The position numbers and the translations under genes were made by a program. The notes beneath the pieces are model-generated. The model saw only the letters and a program-made list of their open reading frames with translations, did no database searches and was not told the DNA's origin. Below, piece after piece: positions 35,912-44,101 of a DNA stretch of 64,000 bases. Positions within the stretch are counted from its first letter, which is position 1. Each line of letters begins with the position of its first letter. The stretch is taken from the NCBI GenBank assembly GCA_016743235.1, contig VRZD01000012.1, positions 1-64,000 on the forward strand. The letters run 5' to 3'. This DNA comes from Pantanalinema sp. GBBB05 (lineage in GTDB: Bacteria > Cyanobacteriota > Cyanobacteriia > Leptolyngbyales > Leptolyngbyaceae).

Positions 35912-37039
35912 TCATTGACCGCTAAGTAATCCAATTCCAGCGGGAGGATGGTAATAGAATGCCACTCCTAAAATTAAGTAAGTTGCTAGTAATAATGCAC
36001 CATCTAGCCAATTCGAACGACCTTCAGAACTAACAATATTTGTCACTGTGACCGCGATCGCCATTGCTGCCACTTCAAAGGGATTGAAGTTGAGATCGAT
36101 CGATTGCCCCATGATAAATTGCCCGACAAAGACTAAGACGGGAGCGACGAATAAGGCGACTAGCAAACTATCTCCTGTTGCTGTTGCCACTGACAGATCC
36201 ATTTGATTTTTCATCGCTAAGCGGACGACAGTTACATATCCCGCTACATCACTAATTAACGGAATCAGAATGACCCCAGTAAATAATGGAGTCAGTCCAA
36301 GCTGTTGCGTTTCTAACTCCACCACATCCACAAATAAATCAGATTCAATTGCGATCGCGATCGTCGATGCCAGTAAAACTCCAATCCAGAACCATAGCTT
36401 TGAGCCTTTGGGCAGTTTAGCCGCTTCATCACCACTATCCGGTGAATCCTCATCTGCCAGCGCGACTTGATACAAGTAACTATGGGTTTTGAGAGAGAAC
36501 AGCAACGTTAAGCCATAAACCACAATCAACACACTGGCAGTCGCAAGCGATAAATTCCGGACGATCTCCACATCCACAATGTCAGATGTCCAGATCACGA
36601 GGGTAGGTAGCCCGATCGCGATCACCGCCAGCGTCATGGAGGAACCATTCACTTTGGTCAGAATCGGCTGAAACTCTTGCTCTCGGTAACGCAGTCCGCC
36701 CGTTAACATCGCTAATCCCAACAGCAGGAGCAAATCACTCAAAATTGTGCCTGTGATACTGGCTTCCACAATGTCTACTAATCCTGCTCGCAGGGCAACT
36801 AGAGCAATGATTAACTCTGTCGCATTGCCAAACACTGCATTGACTAAGCCACCCACACTGGGTCCAGTCACAACCGCCACTTTCTCCGTTGCTGTGCTTA
36901 ACCAGATGGCTAAAGGCACGATCGCCAATGCCGAGGTGACAAATACGGCAGTAGTGCCCCAATGCAGCCAGTCAGCCGCGATCGAGATCGGGACGAAAAT
37001 CAATAGCACCAGTGGAATCAGATTTTTCAAACTCATCAT
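35912..37039 (-). CDS. CAX-type calcium/proton exchanger, divergent second repeat
   Basis: Inner-membrane cation exchanger, 375 residues, about eleven helices. The first alpha-repeat has the family signature GNATELIIAL (71-80). In the second repeat, where CAX proteins carry GNAxEH, this one has SDVAGYVTVVRLAMKNQMDL (263-282), so the signature Glu is Gly 267, although the flanking KNQMDL and ALFVAPVLVF match. An acidic loop lies near 195-206. Ca2+/H+ exchange is the family role; activity in this variant is uncertain. Confidence 0.87.
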   Translation of the reverse strand: MMSLKNLIPLVLLIFVPISIAADWLHWGTTAVFVTSALAIVPLAIWLSTATEKVAVVTGPSVGGLVNAVFGNATELIIALVALRAGLVDIVEASITGTILSDLLLLLGLAMLTGGLRYREQEFQPILTKVNGSSMTLAVIAIGLPTLVIWTSDIVDVEIVRNLSLATASVLIVVYGLTLLFSLKTHSYLYQVALADEDSPDSGDEAAKLPKGSKLWFWIGVLLASTIAIAIESDLFVDVVELETQQLGLTPLFTGVILIPLISDVAGYVTVVRLAMKNQMDLSVATATGDSLLVALFVAPVLVFVGQFIMGQSIDLNFNPFEVAAMAIAVTVTNIVSSEGRSNWLDGALLLATYLILGVAFYYHPPAGIGLLSGQ

Positions 37040-37265
37040 TATTATGTCAACAAGGGCATTCGCAATCCCCTAGAGCAACTTTTCCACCATACAACTCTTC
37101 TCCACAACCCATAACACCGCCAGCCTGACGGCTGCGATCGCCGAAATAGCATAGCTCATGCTCCGAACCTCATGAGAGACCAGCCGAGCACCAGAGAACA
37201 TTTGAAAAAGTTCATAACTGTGGCATTCTGGAAAACCAAGGGTTCGCTTGCAAGGATTGAGGGTT

Positions 37266-37472
37266 ATGCCAATTTGGGTCAACGAGCAATTCGATCCATC
37301 CGGAATTCTGTACTCCTGTATCGCCTGCTGCGATCAGGCTCAAGCCCAGGATTGCCATCAGACGTTTAAAGATAATCTCTCAGAAGACCAAAAAGCGGCT
37401 GGGTGGGTGGCACGGCTTCGCACGGTTGAGTCGTGGGATGAAGTTCCAGCCAATGCCTTGAAGTTAGATTAG
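37266..37472 (+). CDS. Small Cys-rich cyanobacterial protein
   Basis: About 68 residues from the ATG at 37266 (GAGGGTT upstream), reading MPIWVNEQFDPSGILYSC then IACCDQAQAQDCHQTFK. I recognise this as a conserved cyanobacterial small protein of unknown function. The CxxCC...C arrangement could bind a metal or form disulfides. The C-terminal WVARLRTVESWDEVP is also conserved-looking. Alone in a 560-base stretch. Confidence 0.72.
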   Translation: MPIWVNEQFDPSGILYSCIACCDQAQAQDCHQTFKDNLSEDQKAAGWVARLRTVESWDEVPANALKLD

Positions 37473-37602
37473 TATGCCAAATTAGCCTGATCGAGGAGAT
37501 AGGGAAGGGTTGATTACGGCGACGGGGGGTGGCGATCGGCTATCCTAAAAAAAGCTTAAGTTTGTTACGGAACTTAATACGCTCCCCTTCCCTAGAACCC
37601 CT

Positions 37603-38475
37603 ATGAAGTGCATTATTAATCGTCGGGCTCAGTTTTCAGCCAGTCATCGTTACTGGTTGCCGGAACTGAGTGATGCCGAGAACCTTGAGCGATTCGGTGC
37701 CTGTACCCGTTCTCCTGGACATGGGCATAACTATGTCCTGTATGTTTCGATGGCAGGTGAGCTAGATGAATATGGCATGGTGTTAAACCTGTCGGATGTC
37801 AAGCATGTAATCAAGCAGGAAGTCACCAGCCAGCTTGATTTTGCTTACCTGAATGATGTCTGGGTAGAGTTTCAGCAAACGTTACCGACGACTGAAAATA
37901 TCGCGCGGGTGATCTGGCAACATTTGTCACCTCACCTTCCCTTAGTGCGCATTCAACTGTTTGAGCATCCCGAACTCTGGTCAGATTATTACGGAAACGA
38001 TATGGAAGCCTATCTCACGATTAGTACACATTTCAGTGCTGCCCATCGCCTTGCTCGTCCTGACCTCAGTTTTGAGGAGAACTGTGAGATTTACGGGAAG
38101 TGTGCTCGACCCAATGGGCATGGTCATAACTACCATTTAGAAGTGACCATTAAAGGTGAAGTGGATCCTCGAACCGGGATGATTGCGGATCTGGTTGCCT
38201 TCCAGAAAGCCGTAGATACTTATGTTGTGGAACCCTTTGATCACACCTTTTTGAATAAAGATATCCCCTACTTCGCTAACGTTGTCCCAACCGCCGAAAA
38301 TATTGCGGTTCACATTCGGGATTTATTGCAAGAACCGATCTGCCAAATTGGGGCACAGTTGCATAAAATCAAGCTGATTGAAAGTCCGAACAATTCCTGT
38401 GAAGTTTATGCCTCAGAGCTTCAGGGTGAACCGAATCTTACCAGCCTGCGAGAATTGGCACTGGCTCAAAACTAG
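37603..38475 (+). CDS. Double 6-pyruvoyltetrahydropterin synthase/QueD-like protein
   Basis: Two PTPS/QueD domains in tandem in one 290-residue chain. Family members make 6-carboxytetrahydropterin (queuosine) or tetrahydropterin. Copy 2 (138-290) is intact: His 148, Cys 167, GHGHNY (His 173/175), FDHTFLN with Asp 213-His 214, PTAENI and a C-terminal Glu. Copy 1 (1-130) keeps His 15, Cys 34 and GHGHNY (40/42) but reads LDFAYLN, so its triad His is Phe 80. The N-terminal domain may thus be structural or altered. Confidence 0.9.
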   Translation: MKCIINRRAQFSASHRYWLPELSDAENLERFGACTRSPGHGHNYVLYVSMAGELDEYGMVLNLSDVKHVIKQEVTSQLDFAYLNDVWVEFQQTLPTTENIARVIWQHLSPHLPLVRIQLFEHPELWSDYYGNDMEAYLTISTHFSAAHRLARPDLSFEENCEIYGKCARPNGHGHNYHLEVTIKGEVDPRTGMIADLVAFQKAVDTYVVEPFDHTFLNKDIPYFANVVPTAENIAVHIRDLLQEPICQIGAQLHKIKLIESPNNSCEVYASELQGEPNLTSLRELALAQN

Positions 38476-38568
38476 AGAGTGATTCCGATCGGTTTCCAGG
38501 TGCAACAGCCTGGAAACCTGGCTCACTGTAACTGTTCTAGCGACACTGGCAGAATCAGAGAAGAAGCG

Positions 38569-40305
38569 ATGTTTGAAGCTATGATATCGATCACCCGCCG
38601 ATTCCGATTTTGGCTGATTGGGTTGACTGCCGTAATTCTGAGCTTGGTGGTCAGTCCGTCTGGCTGGCTAACACTAGTTTGTTCACTGGGATCTGATCAA
38701 GCCGTTTGTGCCCAACAATCCCCTGCTAACTCAGAACCTGACTGCCCTGTGCCTCTATTTAGCAATCTGGGCAACTATCATCATGCGATCGCCACAACAT
38801 CGCCTCGTGCCCAGCAGTATTTTGACCAAGGTATGACGTTGGTTTATGGATTTAATCACCCAGAAGCCATCCGGTCTTTCCGGGAAGCCACCCGCTTGGA
38901 TCCCACCTGTACGATGTGTTATTGGGGATTAGCGTTAGCCTGGGGACCTCATATTAACGCGGGTATGTCCAAAGATGGGGTGAAAGAGGCGTGGCAAGCA
39001 CTCCAAACTGCCCAATCTTTGAGCCAGGCTGCCCCTGCGGCTGAAGCTGCCTATGTCCAGGCTTTAGCCGCTCGGTATGCTCCTAACCCACCGAAGGATC
39101 GCCGCCCCCTCGATCGGGCTTATGCCGATGCAATGCGGCAGGTGGCGCAACAGTACCCTGATGATCCTGATGCTGCCACTCTGTTTGCTGAAGCCTTAAT
39201 GAACGGCACACCCTGGTATTACTGGAATGGTGATAGTCCCAAGCCGGAAACCGTAGAGATTTTGAAGGCGCTGGAGTCGGCATTACAGCTCAATGCCAAT
39301 CATCCAGGGGCAAACCACTACTATATTCATGCCGTAGAAGCCTCGCCTCATCCTGAACAGGCTGTGCCTCATGCCGATCGGCTGAAGACCCTAGTGCCTG
39401 GAGCCGGTCACCTCGTACACATGCCTTCCCATATCCAGATCCAACTGGGGCAATATCACGCAGCGGTCGTTGCGAACCAGCAAGCGATTAAAGCAGATCG
39501 GGAGTATGTCAAACAATGCCATGTGCAAAGCCAGTATTTGACTAAACTCTACGCTCCCCATAACTACCATTTTCTCTGGACAGCAGCGATGATGGGTGGA
39601 GAAAGCCAGGTCGCACTTCAGGCAGCCCAGCAGATTGCCACCGATGCCGATCGCCAGTTGAGCCAAACCACTCGACCAGGGGTGTTATACCATCATGCGG
39701 CGACCCCACTGTATACCTTGATTAAATTCGGTCAGTGGTCGGCGATTTTTGCCACTCCCCAACCTGATCCTCAATGGAAATATCCTGTGGGCGTCTGGCA
39801 TTTTGCCCGAGGCGTGGCATTTCGAGCAACTGGTAAACCACAGGATGCCCTAAAGGAATTGCAGGAGTTACGCCAGATCGCCGCTGATCGTCAGCTCAAA
39901 TCCATCATGATTGAAAGTAACTCAGCTGCCACCTTATTGCAAATCGCCGCGAATGTGCTGTCGGGGGAACTTGCTGCCCAACAAGGAAACTATGCGGCGG
40001 CAGTGCAGGATTTGCAAGCTGCGATCGCCTTAGAAGACAAACTCAACTATGTGGAACCGCAGGCATGGCATTCTCCAGTGCGGCAAACCTTGGGCGCGGT
40101 ATTACTCCAAGCCGAGCGTCCGGTGGAGGCAGAAGCCGTTTATCGAGAAGACTTACAGCGGCATCCAGAAAATGGTTGGTCATTATTTGGGTTAGCTGCC
40201 AGCTTGCAAGCTCAGGGCAAAACAGAGGCGGCGCAGGCAGTCCAAACTCGGTTTGAGGTTGCCTGGAAACATGCCGATGTTCAGCTAACAGCGTCCTATC
40301 TTTAA
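38569..40305 (+). CDS. Exported TPR-repeat protein
   Basis: About 578 residues from the ATG at 38569 (GAGAAGAAG before it; frame open to 38479). A signal peptide (FRFWLIGLTAVILSLVVSPSG) is visible, then a helical repeat protein with phrases AQQYFDQGMTLVYGFNHPEAI and FREATRLDPTCTMCYWGLALAWGP. The middle contains HYYIHAVEASPHPEQA and AGHLVHMPSHIQIQLGQY with several His. I recognise this as a large bacterial TPR family whose function is undefined; the conserved His could bind a metal. Confidence 0.8.
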   Translation: MFEAMISITRRFRFWLIGLTAVILSLVVSPSGWLTLVCSLGSDQAVCAQQSPANSEPDCPVPLFSNLGNYHHAIATTSPRAQQYFDQGMTLVYGFNHPEAIRSFREATRLDPTCTMCYWGLALAWGPHINAGMSKDGVKEAWQALQTAQSLSQAAPAAEAAYVQALAARYAPNPPKDRRPLDRAYADAMRQVAQQYPDDPDAATLFAEALMNGTPWYYWNGDSPKPETVEILKALESALQLNANHPGANHYYIHAVEASPHPEQAVPHADRLKTLVPGAGHLVHMPSHIQIQLGQYHAAVVANQQAIKADREYVKQCHVQSQYLTKLYAPHNYHFLWTAAMMGGESQVALQAAQQIATDADRQLSQTTRPGVLYHHAATPLYTLIKFGQWSAIFATPQPDPQWKYPVGVWHFARGVAFRATGKPQDALKELQELRQIAADRQLKSIMIESNSAATLLQIAANVLSGELAAQQGNYAAAVQDLQAAIALEDKLNYVEPQAWHSPVRQTLGAVLLQAERPVEAEAVYREDLQRHPENGWSLFGLAASLQAQGKTEAAQAVQTRFEVAWKHADVQLTASYL

Positions 40306-40347
40306 GGTTCTGCAAAAAGAGAGCTGTTCAATCTTAGTTCCAGTCAT

Positions 40348-43300
40348 TTATTGGCGATCGAGATGGGTCTGAGCCAGGCTCATCATGACATCGAACTTAA
40401 AGTTATACGTTAGTTTCTCTAAGTCGTGAGCTAGAGAGGCGGACTCGGGCGGAATCTGTTGCAGCAATTTCCGCACCACTTCATCCTGACAACGCACGGA
40501 GGCTTCATACAGTCTAGAGATCCATTCGGTTGGCATCACTGCCAGATCCTCAGCTGTCAACGGGGGAGTGACTGATGCTGGCTTAGTGCTTGATGATGGC
40601 GGACGATCGTCCGCATAAATAAACTGTATGCCCAAATGTTCTGTCATTTTTTGAAACAGTGTTTCGGCTTGGAACGGTTTACTGACATAGTCATTACAAC
40701 CAGCGGCAAGGGCAAGGGCTTGATCACCGGATAGCGCCTGCGCGGTTAAGGCAATAATGACTGTAGGGTGTGCTGCATTGATCGCATCTCCTAGAGATTC
40801 CTCCTGCTCCAATGCCCGAATTTTTCGGGTCGTTTCATAGCCATTCAGCCCAGGCAAGCGCATATCCATCCAGATCAGTTCAGGATGCCACTGTTGCCAC
40901 AGCGTAATTGCTTCTTCTCCGGTCGTCGCGGTTTGGATGGACAGACCTAACTGGTCGAATAATCGCACTAGAAGCAACCGATTTTCTAACTGATCGTCTA
41001 CCGCCAAAATGCGATACCGAGGTTGATTGGGAGCTAGACCAATAGCTAAAGCCGCCTGGTGAGATGAAGTCATTGGGGGAGGAGCGATCGCGGTTTCCAC
41101 CGGCAGGATGAATTGAAATGTACTGCCCTGTCCTAAGGTGCTATGCACCGTCAGTTCCCCTCCCATGAATTGCACCAATCGCCGGCTAATCGTTAATCCT
41201 AGTCCAGTGCCCTCCTGCACCTTTTGACCCATAACTGTTTGACCAAAGGCATCAAAAATCTGATGTAGATCTTCAGGAGCAATGCCAATGCCGGTGTCTT
41301 TGACCTGAAATAGGAGGAAGGTAGAGGATGCAGGACTAGCCTCAGAACCGATGAGCGCACAGGGAGTCTGGGATCCTTCGCTCCAGCTAGCCACTTCTAC
41401 CCGCAGGGTGACACTGCCAACATCTGTAAATTTAATGGCATTACTGAGCAGGTTAAACAACACCTGTTGGAGCTTTTGCCCATCCACTACGATGTATGGC
41501 GGCACATCGGGACAAATTTCTAAACCAAACTGCAAGCGTTTGCGATCGACTCGTTCGCTGAATGTATCGCGAACTAATTTCAGGTGCGAGAACAGATCAA
41601 TGGTTTGTGGTTCCAGGGTGAGCTTTCCAGCTTCTACCTTGGCTAAATCCAACACTTCATTGATTAACTTCAGCAAATGGTTGCCACTCGCGTGAATGAG
41701 CTGGAGATAGGTATGACCATCCGAGGATAAATTAGGTTGGCGCTGCATCAGTTGAGTAAACCCCAGAATCGCATTCAGCGGAGTGCGGAGTTCATGACTC
41801 ATGTTGGCCAGGAACGTGCTTTTGGCGTGGTTAGCCGCTTCTGCTAGTTCTTTCGCGAGCTGGAGATCGTGTTCAGCTTGTTTACGATCGGTAATGTCTA
41901 CTGAAAATGCCGTCACCACCCAACAACCCTGCGCGGCATCCCAATAGGAGTTATTGGTTTGCGAGATCCAGTGCAAACTACCTTGTTTGTGACGCAAGCG
42001 ATATTCGTAGGTGGCCGTTTGTTCGGCAAAAATATTGGCAAATAGTTGGGGGGCGATCGCTTGCCAATCGTCTGGCTCAATCCGGCTCGTCCAGAGGGTA
42101 TTGTCCAGGGTAAGTTCCGCAGGCGTATATCCCGACAGTAGCTCGCATCCCGCCGAGACCAGCTCAATTTGCCAGGTGTTGTCTTTAAACACTTGGAGCC
42201 GGGTAATAGCTGCACTGGTGCTATTGAGAATATCCCGAGTTTTAGTTTCAGAGCGTTGCAGTGCCTCTTCTAGCTGCTTGCGATCGCTAATGTCCTTCAA
42301 TCCGATAATCATGACCTCTTGACCATCCAGAGATAATTTTTCGGCGGATAGCCACACCACTCTGGTTTCCCCCGACTTGATTCGGGCAATCACTTCCTGG
42401 TTATAAAACCGACCCTGAGTTCGCAGTTGCTCCCTAGCTTGCTGCCGCTCTTCCGAGCTGGCCCATAGACCTAGTTCTAATGTGGTTCGACCAATGAACT
42501 CTTCACGCGAGTAACCAAAAATTTCTGTCATGCGATTGTTCACTTCCAGAAACCGCCCGTCTGAAAAACTCATAATCGCGATCGGGTCAGGACTGGTACG
42601 GAACACCGTTGTAAACTTTTCTTCCGACTCCTCTAACGCCTGTTTGACCTGATCAAAGGAGTGTTGTAAGAGATCCGCCATTTGGTTAAAGGACTGAACT
42701 AAACCCTGGACTTCTGCAATCACACTATCATCAGACAACCGCTGGATTAGATTACCAGTAGCCAGTTCCCGGCTAACTTGATTGAGCCGCTGAATCCGCA
42801 TCGTCACCCGATGGGCAATGATTAGCCCTGAGGCGATCGCAATTCCCAACGCTAAGGTAGACAGCATTAACGTATGCCGAGTATTCGCGTGAATTGTACC
42901 CATCACGTCAGCTTCAGGCACAACGACCACAATTAACCAATCCAATTTGCTTTGAACTGGCACCACTTGAGCAAAATAATGGTGGGAATTGAACGCAAAT
43001 TGCAACGATTGAGGTTGGCTAATCCGCTCAAAGGATTGGTTGCGATTCAGCAACGCCTCCGCTGTGGCACGAGTAATCGCATTCTGACTCTGGATCACCG
43101 CCAGACGACGGCGACGAGCATTGACGTTTTCAGTCAAGAGTTGGCGAGGCTGTTGCTCAAACGGAACTTCACCTGTAGAAGTCGCAATCAGCAACCCATT
43201 CCGCTCTAGCAGAAAAGCTTGTCCATTCGGGCTGATATTTAAGTTGGCCAGGAAGCGACCCACCTGAGTCAGCGAATTAGTGGCTCCTGTCGTCCCCAGA

Positions 43301-43974
43301 AATCGGCGCTGGGCATCCAACAAGGGTGAGGTATAGCATAAATGGATTTCCGGTCGGTCCTTACCTTTGGCCAAGCTAACAATTAAAAACCACTGATCTT
43401 GTTGAGTCTTGCGGATGGCTTGGTAAACCGAATTTTGCGGTGGATCATTGTGAGGATCAAAATCTGTTCTAATGTCTTGAAGTTGCAGATTTTTCCCATC
43501 TTGATCCGCAAAATAACGGTAAAAACCGCGACAGATCGACACATCGACTTTGCGAATCACCACTTTCTGAGGCGTCAATCGCTGCACTGAAATAAAGTCA
43601 CCTGCCGCATTCGTTAAACCCACAATCCCAAGGGTAGGAAAAGTTTGAGTCTGCTGGACAAAATAGTTTTGCAGCTGAGGAAGATTGTTTGGATCTAACA
43701 CCTCTTGTTTGATCAGGGCAGCATTATTTTGAGCGACAGATTCAATCAAAGAAAAATGAGATTCTAAATTATTTTGTACCCGATCGCTGGTTTGACGCAT
43801 TAATTGATTGATCAGATTTGTCGTCGCTTGCTGCCCACTGCGATAGGACAGATAGCCAACGAGTGCCACTGCCCCAACCGTTTGCAATACAAAGGGAATT
43901 ACGAGAGCTAACCGCAGGGAAATTGATTGACGAGGAATGCGAAACCAGCTACTTGAAGTCACGGGTGGATACAA
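40348..43974 (-). CDS. Hybrid sensor histidine kinase (Cache-HAMP-PAS-PAS-HK-REC)
   Basis: A 1208-residue membrane receptor. N-terminal helix (LVIPFVLQTVGAVALVGYLSY), periplasmic double-Cache-like sensor (about 60-360), second helix, HAMP, two PAS domains (about 455-580 and 590-705), HisKA with NMSHELRTPLNAIL, HATPase (DTGIGIAPEDLHQIFDAF; GTGLGLTISRRL), and a receiver with ILAVDDQLEN and WMDMRLPGLNGYE. The short C-terminal tail is all-helical. Its sensor resembles those at 44102 and 53239. Confidence 0.93.
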   Translation of the reverse strand: MYPPVTSSSWFRIPRQSISLRLALVIPFVLQTVGAVALVGYLSYRSGQQATTNLINQLMRQTSDRVQNNLESHFSLIESVAQNNAALIKQEVLDPNNLPQLQNYFVQQTQTFPTLGIVGLTNAAGDFISVQRLTPQKVVIRKVDVSICRGFYRYFADQDGKNLQLQDIRTDFDPHNDPPQNSVYQAIRKTQQDQWFLIVSLAKGKDRPEIHLCYTSPLLDAQRRFLGTTGATNSLTQVGRFLANLNISPNGQAFLLERNGLLIATSTGEVPFEQQPRQLLTENVNARRRRLAVIQSQNAITRATAEALLNRNQSFERISQPQSLQFAFNSHHYFAQVVPVQSKLDWLIVVVVPEADVMGTIHANTRHTLMLSTLALGIAIASGLIIAHRVTMRIQRLNQVSRELATGNLIQRLSDDSVIAEVQGLVQSFNQMADLLQHSFDQVKQALEESEEKFTTVFRTSPDPIAIMSFSDGRFLEVNNRMTEIFGYSREEFIGRTTLELGLWASSEERQQAREQLRTQGRFYNQEVIARIKSGETRVVWLSAEKLSLDGQEVMIIGLKDISDRKQLEEALQRSETKTRDILNSTSAAITRLQVFKDNTWQIELVSAGCELLSGYTPAELTLDNTLWTSRIEPDDWQAIAPQLFANIFAEQTATYEYRLRHKQGSLHWISQTNNSYWDAAQGCWVVTAFSVDITDRKQAEHDLQLAKELAEAANHAKSTFLANMSHELRTPLNAILGFTQLMQRQPNLSSDGHTYLQLIHASGNHLLKLINEVLDLAKVEAGKLTLEPQTIDLFSHLKLVRDTFSERVDRKRLQFGLEICPDVPPYIVVDGQKLQQVLFNLLSNAIKFTDVGSVTLRVEVASWSEGSQTPCALIGSEASPASSTFLLFQVKDTGIGIAPEDLHQIFDAFGQTVMGQKVQEGTGLGLTISRRLVQFMGGELTVHSTLGQGSTFQFILPVETAIAPPPMTSSHQAALAIGLAPNQPRYRILAVDDQLENRLLLVRLFDQLGLSIQTATTGEEAITLWQQWHPELIWMDMRLPGLNGYETTRKIRALEQEESLGDAINAAHPTVIIALTAQALSGDQALALAAGCNDYVSKPFQAETLFQKMTEHLGIQFIYADDRPPSSSTKPASVTPPLTAEDLAVMPTEWISRLYEASVRCQDEVVRKLLQQIPPESASLAHDLEKLTYNFKFDVMMSLAQTHLDRQ

Positions 43975-44101
43975 TTAGATAGCTAGAGGGAGGTTTTGCT
44001 TGTAGAACTATCTCGGTGAATTGGCTACAAGCAAAAGCATAGAGAATTTAGTTTTATTTTGATCAGAAAAAACTAAATTCTTGTCATAATATTGGCTTGG
44101 T

